A stretch of DNA of 64,000 nucleotides. Origin: T3Sed10-213 sp012519365 (GTDB taxonomy: Bacteria > Planctomycetota > Phycisphaerae > Sedimentisphaerales > Anaerohalosphaeraceae). Both the position numbers and the translations under genes were made by a program. Under the pieces are notes generated by a model. That model saw only the letters and a list, made by a program, of their open reading frames with translations, searched no databases and had not been told where the DNA came from. Below are positions 8,806 to 19,556 of this stretch, one piece after another (the stretch's first letter is position 1; each line of letters begins with the position of its first letter). Where the stretch lies: positions 35,882 through 99,881 of the forward strand of contig JAPXLV010000002.1 of the NCBI GenBank assembly GCA_033809355.1. The letters are read 5' to 3'.

Positions 8806-9942
8806 ATGAAGTCGATTCATTTTTTGGGGTTTGGATTTGTTTTTTTTATCGCGTTTCTCGTGGGTTGTTCCTCTCAGGAAGCGGCTGTTTCGGGGCCAGA
8901 ACCTTTGGTCAGTCCGACGCCTCGGGCCGTTGTCCCGTCCGATACGACGGCTGAACCGACTCGGCCGGTTCCAGTGCCTGCCCCAAAACCCCAAGTGACC
9001 CCCGAAGCCGAATCACAGACAGAGCTGGCACCTGCCATTTGGTTTGAAAAATCCGACCATGACTTCGGCCAGATCAGCCCGAGTTCCTCTCATACGGTGG
9101 AATTTAAGTTTGCCAACAAAGGCAATGATGTGCTTAGGATTGAGCGATTTCATACGCCCTGCGGCTGCACAATTCCGGAGTTAAAGAAGCGTGAATATGC
9201 GCCGGACGAAGAAGGCGCGATTACCGTTCGTTATAATGCCCCAGCAGGTGCGGTTACCGATGTAAAACCGGTATATGTTTATACAAATGACCCTAAAAAT
9301 CCGCAATACGAGTTGACCATCAAGGCCCGTGTGGTGGTCAATGTGGAAATCAGCCCGCGGGATGTGACATTGCTGTTGGATCAGGAAAATGCGGGGATGC
9401 CGAAACTAACCGTCAAGAGTACCGACGGCAAGGCATTTGCGATTACCAGCGTCTCGGCGACCAATGATGTGATCAGGATCCCGTTTGACCGAAATCAACG
9501 CGCGACGGAGTTTATTCTTGAGCCTATAGTGGATATGAAAAAAGTTGAATCGGTACCTGCTGGTCTGATACAGGTGAACACAGACCATCCGCAATCTGGA
9601 CTTTTGACGGTACGGTTCACCGTTAAGCCCTATTTTGAGGTCTCCCGCCCGCGAATTATCCTTCAAAATATCACCCCTGGGGAGGAAATTATTCGCGATG
9701 TGTGGATCCGCAGCAATTACGACCAAAAAGTTGAAATTGAATCCTTTTCCTCCAAAAATGGGATGATGACCATTGATAGCCAACGATCTGATGGAAATCA
9801 TCTGCAAATTATGGTAAAAATCACACCTTCTGCCGATGCTCCTACCCCAACTCGCCGATATATATCAGACGAGCTTGTCATCAAACTGACCAGCGGACAG
9901 GAATTGACAATTCGCTGCAATGCGTGGTTTAGGTTGAATTAG
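8806..9942 (+). CDS. DUF1573 lipoprotein
   Basis: This predicted lipoprotein has 378 residues. A short charged N-terminus and hydrophobic stretch end in the lipobox FLVGC. A Pro/Glu-rich linker (~30-75) follows, then a DUF1573 Ig-like domain (WFEKSDHDFGQI, later TPCGCTIPELKK and YVYTNDPKNP) and a second similar beta domain. The biochemical role of DUF1573 is unknown. The domain is common in surface proteins of Planctomycetota and Bacteroidota. The ATG at 8806 was chosen over a frame start at 8647 because TAGGAG lies 8 bases upstream and because it gives a proper signal peptide. The type II secretion operon follows. Confidence 0.85.
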   Translation: MKSIHFLGFGFVFFIAFLVGCSSQEAAVSGPEPLVSPTPRAVVPSDTTAEPTRPVPVPAPKPQVTPEAESQTELAPAIWFEKSDHDFGQISPSSSHTVEFKFANKGNDVLRIERFHTPCGCTIPELKKREYAPDEEGAITVRYNAPAGAVTDVKPVYVYTNDPKNPQYELTIKARVVVNVEISPRDVTLLLDQENAGMPKLTVKSTDGKAFAITSVSATNDVIRIPFDRNQRATEFILEPIVDMKKVESVPAGLIQVNTDHPQSGLLTVRFTVKPYFEVSRPRIILQNITPGEEIIRDVWIRSNYDQKVEIESFSSKNGMMTIDSQRSDGNHLQIMVKITPSADAPTPTRRYISDELVIKLTSGQELTIRCNAWFRLN

Positions 9943-9954
9943 ACACAAATTTCC

Positions 9955-9993
9955 TTGTTCTTGTCGGCAAATCTTTATTTGCCAAGGGAACAA
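9955..9993 (+). other. Hairpin between lipoprotein gene and secretion operon
   Basis: A perfect 7-bp stem (GGCAAAT 9966-9972 with ATTTGCC 9977-9983, loop CTTT) sits inside a second 6-bp stem (TTGTTC 9955-9960 with GAACAA 9988-9993). No T-run follows. It could be a weak terminator or an mRNA boundary element. Confidence 0.4.
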
Positions 9994-10079
9994 ATCGGCG
10001 TTCGAGATGTCTAAAGGTTTGATGAAAGCCGGTCTGAGTGTGTCTGATTATCGCGAAATAAGGATGTGTCGGAGTTTTA

Positions 10080-11165
10080 ATGGTTAAAACACTGCGGATA
10101 TTGAGTTATTTGCTGGCTGCGGCGGCGGTCTGCGGTGTGGTTTTTCTGGTGGTATTGGGGCTGAAAGGCGACCCTGAAATCGAGGCCTTTTTGAATAAGC
10201 CAGGCATCGTTGATACCCTAAAAGGTGACCTTCAGTCGGCCAGCCAATCCGAGCAGACGGTTTCCCCTCTGGTCACACAGGCCAAGAAATTTGCCTTGCG
10301 GATTGATCCTCCCCCGCCTCCTCCGCCTGAAAAGCCGGCCGTTGCGACGGCTGAGCGTCAAAAACCGGAATCCAAACCCCCGGCCGAGCCGGACCGTCCG
10401 GTGCAGATTGTGCCGCCGCGTCCGGTGTCGGTGCGGTTTGATTTGGTGGCGACCGCCCGCGCTGAAAATGACCCGACTCGGTCGTATGCGTTGTTAAAGC
10501 CGGTAGTCGGGCCGGCCAAGTGGGTACGTCTGGGCGAAAAAGTCGAACACCTCGAAATTCGTGAGATTCATGACGGCAGCGTGGTGTTGTATCAAGACGG
10601 GAAAAAACACTCCGAGCTCTTTGTGCCAAAGCCAAAGTCCGGTGTTCGGTCATTGCTGAAAGAAGGTCCCTCGGCTACTGCCGCTGCCCATGCGAGCGGG
10701 CCAAGCAGCGTTACCACAACCGCCAGCGGCCCAAGGCCGCAAGCCCCTGCGGAAGAGACAACCGCCACAGGGCCGATTCGTGTATCGCGGGACGCGGCAC
10801 GTCAACCGGGAAAACCGGGGGTAGATGCACAGGCACGGATTCAGCAGGTGACCGCTTCGGTCCGGCAGCCCAGCCCGGAGGAAAAGAAAGAATCTCTCCA
10901 GCGGAGCATCTCAAGCATTCAGCAAATTATGCAGCGTGACGATCCGCATGTGTCCCCCGAAGAGAAAAAGCGGGAGCAGGAGGCATGGATACAGTTGCTG
11001 CAACTTTTGCAAAAAGAAAAACAGACGCTTGAAGAAAATGTCCCCGTAGACAGCCGGAACGCCGGCAAAGTCAATGATGCCGAACCAAAGGGGGATTTTA
11101 CCGATGAATCTCAGGCCGAGACGCCCGATTCGTCCGAAAATAAAACGGAAAATGGAACGCATTGA
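10080..11165 (+). CDS. GspC-like inner-membrane protein of the type II secretion system
   Basis: The 361-residue protein has one N-terminal membrane anchor (residues ~7-29) and a proline-rich periplasmic linker (~76-112). A compact domain at ~115-185 (FDLVATARAENDPTRSYALL, WVRLGEKVEHLEIREIHDGS, VVLYQDGKKHSELFV) has the pattern of the GspC homology region/PilP fold, which docks on the secretin. A charged, low-complexity, partly coiled-coil tail follows. Its stop overlaps the start of the secretin gene. The call rests on architecture and operon position, since direct sequence similarity to known GspC is limited. A GGAG box lies 6 bases before the ATG. Confidence 0.6.
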   Translation: MVKTLRILSYLLAAAAVCGVVFLVVLGLKGDPEIEAFLNKPGIVDTLKGDLQSASQSEQTVSPLVTQAKKFALRIDPPPPPPPEKPAVATAERQKPESKPPAEPDRPVQIVPPRPVSVRFDLVATARAENDPTRSYALLKPVVGPAKWVRLGEKVEHLEIREIHDGSVVLYQDGKKHSELFVPKPKSGVRSLLKEGPSATAAAHASGPSSVTTTASGPRPQAPAEETTATGPIRVSRDAARQPGKPGVDAQARIQQVTASVRQPSPEEKKESLQRSISSIQQIMQRDDPHVSPEEKKREQEAWIQLLQLLQKEKQTLEENVPVDSRNAGKVNDAEPKGDFTDESQAETPDSSENKTENGTH

Positions 11166-14100
11166 TGACCATGCAGAATCCGAACAAGAACAGGTATGAG
11201 GCTATGAATAGGGTAACACGACGGGCAGACACGAGGACAACACAACGGGGCCGGCACTGTGTTTCGGTGATCCGGACGGGGTTGCTGATGGGTTTGCTGG
11301 TGTGGCTTTTTGCGTATGCAGAGACGGACACTGGGCCGCTTCGCAGTCGGGTGTTTCGTCTTCAACACATCAGCAGTACCGCGGCGGAGGGCTTCTTGCG
11401 GCGTCTGAATATCGGCACGGAGTACAATACGCTCTCGCCGGAGGTGATTATCGTCACCAGCAATCGGACGCAGGATTTGGTCAAGGCCACGGCGGTGCTG
11501 ATGCTGGTCGACAGTGAGTCGCCGGTTGAGATTCGTCCTTTAATGGTGCCGACGGAGCAGATGCCGGCGCCGACGCATGAAGAACTTATAGTACGGCTTC
11601 GCGGCCTGACAATTGGGACGCTGCTGAATGCGCCGCCGATGGGCTCGCCCAATCCGGCGATTGTGGACCTGTTTGAAGGGACGTTGATCGGGATTGGTTC
11701 AGTGGAGGTTCTGGATCGTATTGAGGCGTTTGTCAAAACGTGGAAGGAAGAGAAAACAGCCCTGACCGAGCCGGCGAAGGCGGAACGCGAAGAAACGAGG
11801 CCTTCGCTGGCCGAGATAGCCGCTCGGATTTTTGGTGATGAGGTATCGCCGGAAACATCTGCCGAGCCGAATCAGGTTGAGCCGGCCGAGGCCCCAACGC
11901 CGGCTGCAACAGCGCGTGTGAACACAGAGACTGCCGAGGCCGTAGAAGCTGCTAAGGCAGAGCCGACACCGCAGACCCAGCCGGAGCAGAAACCGGCGGT
12001 CTCTGAGGAGTCGGTACCGAGCGGCGATGAGGAACAACAGGCGATGGAGGCCGTTCGCAGCCGGAGGGAACAAATGGCCGGTGAGGGGGCCGAGGCGTCT
12101 GATCGGGGGCTGTTGGAGGCTCTTGAAATGCTGCTGAAAACATCCGAACAGGCCGCGCAGCAGGCGGCCATCCCCGTTCCGCAAGAGCCGCAGGAGTCCG
12201 AGGTTGCCGGGCCAAATGACGCGGAGGTAAAGACCGCCGGCAGGCGTATTGTGACCCGGACCGTTTTGCCGCAAGAGAAGGCTGACGAAGAGTTGGAACT
12301 GACGATTACGCTGCCGGAAGAAGTGGAAATCGAGGCTCTGGTGGAACTGGTGGGCAAGCAGCTCGGGCTAAACTATATGTATGACCCTGCGATTTTGCGA
12401 AATCAGAAGGTGATGCTTAAAATTCACGACGGGACAATCCGAGTTCGGGATTTGTATTCGCTGCTGGAATCCGTATTGCGGTTTCGGGGTTTTGTGATGA
12501 CCCGTCGGGATCAGTTGGTTACGATTGCCCGCACGCAGGATGTGGCCAACGTCGATCCGGTGCTGCGCAAGCCGGACGAGCCGATCCAGCCGGGCGATGT
12601 GGTGGTCAGCAGTGTGTTTGAGTTGGAGTATATCGACGTCAATTCGGCGCTGAATATGTTGACGCAGATGAAACTGGGGGCCGATTTTGTAGCGATTGCG
12701 GAAACCGGGACCCTGATTATCACGGATTATGCGTTCCGGATGGAGCGGATTCGCGAAGTCTTGAAAATGATTGATGTGGCCGGCGCGCCGAAGGATTTTC
12801 AGTTTCGTCAGATTCGCTATATGCAGGCCGGCGAACTGGTTCCGAAAGTCAAAGCGTTGGCCGGCGAGATTCAGGGGGTCAGCATTACCGTAGCCAGTCA
12901 AGCGGCTTCTGCTCAGCCGACAGCCCAACCGCCGGCGACCACCGCCGCCGAGCGGGCGCGACAATTGGCTGAACTGCGTGTCCGCCAACAGTTGCAGGCT
13001 CATGCCCAGCAAGAGGGGCAGGTCTCGGCTCAGCAAGCCGTTTTTCTGGAAGCGGATGAACGGACCAATCGGGTGTTGATGATTGGGTATGCTGAGGAAC
13101 TGGCGCTTGTTAATCAGTTGATCGACAGTCTGGATGTGCCGAGTCACGATTTACGGTTTATTCGGGAGTACACGATTCAGAACGTCGAAGCGACCGAAGT
13201 GATTACCGTGCTCAACGAGCTGGGTCTGGCGCGGGTCACGGTCAGTACTGCGCAGCCGACGGCGGCCCGTCCGCCGACGGTGCGGCCGGGACAGCAGTTG
13301 ACGCCCCAGCAGCAGGCGGCCCAGCAGCAGCAGCAGCAGCAGGCCGCGCAGGCACGCCAGGCAGCGGCCAGCGGCAGCACGCTCGATGAGCCGTATATCT
13401 CGCTGCGCGCGGCAACCAATTCGCTGTTGGTCAATGCCGCCGAGGAGCAGCACAAGGCAATTGAACTGGTGATCTCCTACGTGGACGTCACGCAGAAAGA
13501 CCAGCGTACAATTCGGGAGTATGAGATTCAGTTTGTTGATACGCAAATGATTCTGGATACGTTGGCGGATTTGAGGATCATCTTGCCGCAAACGACCGAG
13601 GCAGCAAGTCAGACGCGTGCCGGCGTGGCAACGGCTGCTCGGGCCGGCGTGCAGCGGTCGGCTCAGGCGGAACCGGAAGCGGCCGGGCCGGTGTCGCTGC
13701 CGACGCCGGAAGGGACCGAACGTGAGATTACCGCCGCCGAACCGCAGATTGCGGTGTTGCCGGCGACCAATTCGCTGCTGATTTATGCGACACCTCGCCA
13801 GCATGCGTCCATCGCGATGGTCATCGCCCATGCTGACCGCCAGCGTGAACGGACGTTTGCGCCATATGTGGTCTATGCGCTGGAAAATCAGGATCCGGAA
13901 GAATTGGCTGAGGTGCTGAACAAACTGATTAAAGAGACGGTCGATGAAGCCACAGCTGCGGGGACGGATGCGAAACCGGATGCCCGCATCCAGACTCGCT
14001 CGACCGGCCGGGTGATTCTTCCCAGCGGTGAGGAAGAGCGAATTCGCATTATCCCCGATCCCAAGACCTATTCGCTGGTGGTGTATGCCAATCAGCGCAA

Positions 14101-15070
14101 TCAGCAGTGGGTCGGCGAATTGATTCGCGAACTGGACGAGTACCGCCCGCAGGTGCTGCTGGATTGCACGTTGGTGGAGATTAAGCGAAACGATGCGTTT
14201 ACTTATGACTTGGATTTGATTGCGAAAACGTATGGCGGTACCTCGCTGCGATCAAACCAGGTCGGTACAGCGATGGAACCGTTTACGAATGACAATTTTC
14301 TTGATGCCAGATCGTCCAGCGGAACGGCGACAGCCTTTTTTGACAGTGAAAAGGTGCAGGCGCTGTTAAATATTGTTGAGGATAAAGGCTACGGCCGTAT
14401 TATGGCCAAGCCGAAACTGCTGGTCAATGATAATCAGGAAGGTGAGATTAAGACGGAAAATACCACCTCTATCGCCCGAAAATCAAGCCAAACTATCCCC
14501 GGTACAGCCGGCACAGAAAATATTGTTACGGAAGATATTGCCTTTGAGGAATATACCTCTGGGATAACCTTAACCATTAAGCCGCATATCAGCAAGGGTG
14601 AAATGCTGCGGCTTGAGATTACGCTGAATCGAAAGGATTTTGATTTTACCCGAGGCGAGTCCGTTACCGTTGCAGGCGATACCTATCCTCGCCCGCCCGA
14701 TCTGGTCTCCACCGATGTTAAGACAGTTACGACCGTACCGGACGGGTCAACGATTATTATGGGCGGCCTGGAAAAAATCAATCAGAATAAGAATCACACC
14801 AAGGTGCCGATTCTGGGTGATCTGCCGCTGTTGGGCGGGCTGTTTCGCGGCATCAATAATAAAGATGAGCAAAGCCGACTGTATGTTTTTGTGAAGGCCA
14901 ATATTTTGCGTCCTGGCGATCAGGTTGAAGGGCTCGAAGATATGCGTCGTGTGTCGGAACTTAACCGTCGGGCCTTTGAAGAACTTGAAAAAGGTTTTCA
15001 GGATATGCAAAGTTGGCCGGGGCTGAAGGATCAGCCGATGGATCCGAAGCGTGTGCTCGACGAAGATTAG
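11165..15070 (+). CDS. gspD: Type II secretion secretin GspD, oversized
   Basis: This protein forms the outer-membrane channel of the secretion machine. At 1301 residues it is nearly twice the usual GspD length (about 650-750). A signal/anchor segment lies at ~37-53. Residues ~150-370 are an acidic, Ala/Glu/Pro-rich region. Several N-domain (secretin_N) modules follow, separated by low-complexity linkers including a poly-Gln stretch at ~715-735. The C-terminal secretin domain (~1000-1270) contains VLLDCTLVEIKRNDAF, VPDGSTIIMGGLEKI and KVPILGDLPLLGGLFR, the family signature. The ATG at 11165 overlaps the gspC-like stop (TGATGA region); a start at 11204 is possible. Confidence 0.93.
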   Translation: MTMQNPNKNRYEAMNRVTRRADTRTTQRGRHCVSVIRTGLLMGLLVWLFAYAETDTGPLRSRVFRLQHISSTAAEGFLRRLNIGTEYNTLSPEVIIVTSNRTQDLVKATAVLMLVDSESPVEIRPLMVPTEQMPAPTHEELIVRLRGLTIGTLLNAPPMGSPNPAIVDLFEGTLIGIGSVEVLDRIEAFVKTWKEEKTALTEPAKAEREETRPSLAEIAARIFGDEVSPETSAEPNQVEPAEAPTPAATARVNTETAEAVEAAKAEPTPQTQPEQKPAVSEESVPSGDEEQQAMEAVRSRREQMAGEGAEASDRGLLEALEMLLKTSEQAAQQAAIPVPQEPQESEVAGPNDAEVKTAGRRIVTRTVLPQEKADEELELTITLPEEVEIEALVELVGKQLGLNYMYDPAILRNQKVMLKIHDGTIRVRDLYSLLESVLRFRGFVMTRRDQLVTIARTQDVANVDPVLRKPDEPIQPGDVVVSSVFELEYIDVNSALNMLTQMKLGADFVAIAETGTLIITDYAFRMERIREVLKMIDVAGAPKDFQFRQIRYMQAGELVPKVKALAGEIQGVSITVASQAASAQPTAQPPATTAAERARQLAELRVRQQLQAHAQQEGQVSAQQAVFLEADERTNRVLMIGYAEELALVNQLIDSLDVPSHDLRFIREYTIQNVEATEVITVLNELGLARVTVSTAQPTAARPPTVRPGQQLTPQQQAAQQQQQQQAAQARQAAASGSTLDEPYISLRAATNSLLVNAAEEQHKAIELVISYVDVTQKDQRTIREYEIQFVDTQMILDTLADLRIILPQTTEAASQTRAGVATAARAGVQRSAQAEPEAAGPVSLPTPEGTEREITAAEPQIAVLPATNSLLIYATPRQHASIAMVIAHADRQRERTFAPYVVYALENQDPEELAEVLNKLIKETVDEATAAGTDAKPDARIQTRSTGRVILPSGEEERIRIIPDPKTYSLVVYANQRNQQWVGELIRELDEYRPQVLLDCTLVEIKRNDAFTYDLDLIAKTYGGTSLRSNQVGTAMEPFTNDNFLDARSSSGTATAFFDSEKVQALLNIVEDKGYGRIMAKPKLLVNDNQEGEIKTENTTSIARKSSQTIPGTAGTENIVTEDIAFEEYTSGITLTIKPHISKGEMLRLEITLNRKDFDFTRGESVTVAGDTYPRPPDLVSTDVKTVTTVPDGSTIIMGGLEKINQNKNHTKVPILGDLPLLGGLFRGINNKDEQSRLYVFVKANILRPGDQVEGLEDMRRVSELNRRAFEELEKGFQDMQSWPGLKDQPMDPKRVLDED

Positions 15071-15110
15071 GTGTTGATTTGAAGATGGACGGGTTTGCTG
15101 TGTAACTTTC

Positions 15111-15312
15111 GCCCCTTCGGGGCTTGTGGGAAATTTGGGTGCCCTTTGTTCCGTGGGCTTGCGCCCACGGCTAAATGACTTGACGTCCCTGTCGGGACGT
15201 GTGGATTATGAGCCGAAGGCTCACCGGTGATGTGGCCGGGGGCGTGAGCCCCCGGTAGGCAAGCGTGAAGAAATATGGGTTTGTTCTTTGAAAAAATAAG
15301 CCCCAACGGGGC
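15111..15312. repeat. Palindrome cassette, copy 1
   Basis: Five or more short perfect palindromes lie in a row: GCCCCTTCGGGGC (15111-15123), CCGTGGGCTTGCGCCCACGG (15151-15170), ACGTCCCTGTCGGGACGT (15183-15200), TGAGCCGAAGGCTCA (15209-15223), CCGGGGGCGTGAGCCCCCGG (15236-15255) and GCCCCAACGGGGC (15300-15312). Each has a tiny loop, so the transcript would fold into a string of hairpins. A second copy follows. No protein is encoded in any credible way. It lies within the secretion operon between gspD and gspE. Confidence 0.85.
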
Positions 15313-15336
15313 GTCAGTGGCGAACAGGGACTTGTC

Positions 15337-15531
15337 GCCCCTTCGGGGCTTTGGGTGTTTGGGTGTCCTTTGTTCCGTGGGCTTGCGCCCACGGCTAAAT
15401 GACTTGACGTCCCTGTCGGGACGTATGGATTATGAGCCGAAGGCTCATCGGTGATGTGGCCGGGGGCGTGAGCCCCCGGAAAGCGGAAAGAGAGAGATTT
15501 CATTGCTCTTTTAATAAAGCCCCGACGGGGC
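15337..15531. repeat. Palindrome cassette, copy 2
   Basis: This repeats the same order of palindromes as copy 1: GCCCCTTCGGGGC (15337-15349), the CCGTGGGC/GCCCACGG dyad (~15376-15395), the ACGTCCC/GGGACGT dyad, the GAGCC/GGCTC dyad, CCGGGGGCGTGAGCCCCCGG (15460-15479) and GCCCCGACGGGGC (15519-15531). The offset from copy 1 is about 220-226 bases. The long middle part is almost identical to copy 1, so this is a recent tandem duplication. The final dyad ends 50 bases before gspE. Confidence 0.85.
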
Positions 15532-15580
15532 GACAGACAAAGGCGACTTGCCAAACCTGCGGGGGCGGTGATTGACGATT

Positions 15581-17284
<1,704 letters not shown>

Positions 17285-17327
17285 TAATTTCAAAGTTCAA
17301 TTTTCAAGTGAAGTCATTGTGCCAAGA

Positions 17328-17732
17328 ATGGTAAATGAGCAAGAAAAAAATCTTACGAAAATGGATTTGAAGTCAAGAACGAAAGAATTTGCACTTCGCT
17401 GTATGAAACTCTGTGCCGCTTTACCTTCGGATTGGGTAGGGAATCATTTGAAATATCAGTTATTCAAAAGCTCAACATCGGTAGCAGCAAATTATCGATC
17501 AGCCTGTGCATCGCAATCCAGGAAGAGTTTTCTTTCAAAATTAGGGATTGTTGTCGAGGAAGCCGATGAGGCCGTGTTTTGGATAGAGTTTATTATGGCG
17601 GCTCACTTGCTGACAGAACAAAAATGTGAACCTCTTTTGGCAGAAGCCAGAGAGTTAACGGCGATTTTTGTCGCGTCGCAAAAAACTACCCGAAAAAACG
17701 ATCATTTGAAAATGGAAAATCGAAAATTTTAA
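17328..17732 (+). CDS. Four-helix bundle protein (23S rRNA intervening-sequence type)
   Basis: The product is about 134 residues and matches the S23/IVS four-helix bundle family: LKSRTKEFALRCMKLCAALP, then LFKSSTSVAANYRSACASQS, FLSKLGIVVEEADEAVFWIE and a final helix. Members were first found in 23S rRNA intervening sequences, but most are stand-alone genes of unknown function. This one lies between gspE and gspF. Its codon use is visibly richer in A and T than its neighbours, and it is flanked by A/T-rich TTTCAA-like sequence, both of which suggest later insertion. The start is uncertain; an ATG at 17361 would match the family start well. Confidence 0.85.
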   Translation: MVNEQEKNLTKMDLKSRTKEFALRCMKLCAALPSDWVGNHLKYQLFKSSTSVAANYRSACASQSRKSFLSKLGIVVEEADEAVFWIEFIMAAHLLTEQKCEPLLAEARELTAIFVASQKTTRKNDHLKMENRKF

Positions 17733-17738
17733 CTTTAT

Positions 17739-18953
17739 ATGCCTCGATTTGAATACATTGCGATAAACGCCGCACGCAAGACGGAGAAAGGCACGGTTAC
17801 GGCCGAGAATGCGTATGCGGCGCGCAAGCATCTGCGGGCGCGCGGGCTGCACCCGACCCAGATCGAGCAGGTGCGGATGGAAACGACCCGCAAGTCGCTG
17901 GGCAGTCTGATGCGCAAAAGCGGCCGCAAGCAGGTGGTCGGCTTTACGCGAGAGTTGGCCACGATGCTCAATTCGGGTATCAAGCTGACCGAGGCGCTGT
18001 CGGTGCTGATTGGGCAGGTTTCCGACCCGCAGCTTCGCGCGGCCGTGACGGAGATTCGCGATCGGGTGGTGACGGGCGAATCGCTGGCCGACTCGATGGC
18101 AGAATATGACCAGTTTTTTGACCTGATTTATGTCAGTATGATTCGTGTCGGCGAGGTAACCGGCTCGCTGCCCCAGACCCTGTCCACGATGGCGGCGTTT
18201 ATGGACAAGCGCCAGCGGCTGGAAGCCAAGATGACTACGGTGATGATGTATCCGGTCATTTTGATGTTTGTGTGTATTGTGGTACTGCTGGTGATCATGA
18301 TTGCGGTGATTCCCAAAATCACCGAGCAGTTGGTTCGGGCCGGCCAGGAGTTGCCTTGGTTGACACGGTTTATGATGGGCATTTCGGATGTGCTGACCAG
18401 TGGGTGGGTGCTGGCGATTGTTGCCGGGATTGCCGGGATTGTGCTGCTGTACAAATGGGCGGTGCGAACACGGCGGGGGGCTTATTGGCGGGATAAATTG
18501 CTGTTGAGCCTGCCGGGGTTCGGCCCGCTGCTCAAACAGCGGATTGTCTCGCGGTTTACCTCTACGCTGGCGACGCTGTTGGGGTCGGGATTGTCGATGG
18601 CCGAGTCGCTGCGGATTGTGTCGCAGGTTACCGGCAACGTCATTATGGCCGATGCCATCAAGCAGGCCCGCGAGCGGATTTTGTCCGGGGCCGATATCGC
18701 CACGCCGCTGCGCGAAAGCGGAGTGCTGGATCCGACGATTTCGCATATGGTCACTGTCGGCGAAAAAAGCGGCGAGTTGGAACAGATGCTCAAGATGATC
18801 AGTGAGAATCTGGAGGCCTCCTCGGATCTGGTGATCGAACGGCTCAGTGCGATTGTCGAACCGCTGATTATTGTGTTTATGGCGGCGATTATCGGGGCGA
18901 TTGCCTATGCAACATTGATGCCGTTGTTCCAGTATTCGGTGACCCAGTTTTAA
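17739..18953 (+). CDS. gspF: Type II secretion inner-membrane platform protein GspF
   Basis: GspF is the polytopic platform that couples the GspE ATPase to pseudopilin assembly. At 404 residues it has normal length. It carries two repeated T2SSF domains: the first around FTRELATMLNSGIKLTEALS and the second around FTSTLATLLGSGLSMAESL. Both have the characteristic G-E-x-S/T-G motif (VGEVTGSLPQT, VGEKSGELEQM). Three hydrophobic segments lie near 170-195, 220-240 and 375-395. It begins 6 bases after the four-helix bundle gene, showing that the inserted gene did not break co-transcription. Confidence 0.96.
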   Translation: MPRFEYIAINAARKTEKGTVTAENAYAARKHLRARGLHPTQIEQVRMETTRKSLGSLMRKSGRKQVVGFTRELATMLNSGIKLTEALSVLIGQVSDPQLRAAVTEIRDRVVTGESLADSMAEYDQFFDLIYVSMIRVGEVTGSLPQTLSTMAAFMDKRQRLEAKMTTVMMYPVILMFVCIVVLLVIMIAVIPKITEQLVRAGQELPWLTRFMMGISDVLTSGWVLAIVAGIAGIVLLYKWAVRTRRGAYWRDKLLLSLPGFGPLLKQRIVSRFTSTLATLLGSGLSMAESLRIVSQVTGNVIMADAIKQARERILSGADIATPLRESGVLDPTISHMVTVGEKSGELEQMLKMISENLEASSDLVIERLSAIVEPLIIVFMAAIIGAIAYATLMPLFQYSVTQF

Positions 18954-19054
18954 GGGCAAAGGTGACCTGTTGAGTGTGTATGTAACGGCGAGTGCCTGTA
19001 AGAGTTCTAAGATTGTGTGTTAACCTTTTTAAGATGTTAGTCTGTGAGGTGATT

Positions 19055-19486
19055 ATGCGACGAAGACATAAAAATGCATTTACGCTGGTCGAACTAATGG
19101 CGGTGCTGTTGATTATTGCGCTGCTGGCGGGAGTGGCGGCCAAAAACTTTATGGGGCAGACCGAGAAGGCCAAGGTCACCACCACCAAGGCGACGCTCAA
19201 GACGCTGCACCAGGCGGTCAATATGTTTAAGTTGGACACAGGCCGTTATCCGACCGAGGAAATGGGATTGTACGAGTTGATCGAACAGCCCGCGGATGTG
19301 GAATATTGGACGCCGGGCGGCTATTTGGAGACCACGGATGTGCCGCGCGATGCCTGGAAAAATGAGTTTGTCTATCAGCTCAATCCCGAAAGCGGAAAGC
19401 CGTTTGTGATTATCAGCTACGGGGCTGACGGTCGCGAGGGCGGTGAAGGCTACGACGCGGACCTGTACAGTACCGACGTGGATTGA
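19055..19486 (+). CDS. gspG: Major pseudopilin GspG
   Basis: The major subunit of the pseudopilus, 143 residues. The type IV prepilin segment RRRHKNAFTLVELMAVLLII has the conserved Phe(+1) and Glu(+5) but alanine, not glycine, at position -1. The C-terminal part contains DTGRYPTEEMGL, GGYLETTDVPRDAWKN and the calcium-site-like DGREGGEGYDADLYS typical of GspG. The ATG at 19055 has GAGGTG just upstream and gives the usual short leader, so it is preferred over an earlier start in the frame. Confidence 0.95.
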   Translation: MRRRHKNAFTLVELMAVLLIIALLAGVAAKNFMGQTEKAKVTTTKATLKTLHQAVNMFKLDTGRYPTEEMGLYELIEQPADVEYWTPGGYLETTDVPRDAWKNEFVYQLNPESGKPFVIISYGADGREGGEGYDADLYSTDVD

Positions 19487-19556
19487 TGGATTGACGATTA
19501 ACAATCGACTATCGGCGATTAAGGAAGGTCGATTGGTGATTGAGGATGAAAAGAAA

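Noticed and set aside
15111..15531. Possible CRISPR array
   Set aside because: There are only two copies, units differ from each other, there are no spacers of constant length and no cas genes.
15171..15554. Open frames on the minus strand in the palindrome cassettes
   Set aside because: They arise from the repeat units; the translated sequence repeats with the DNA and has no protein features.
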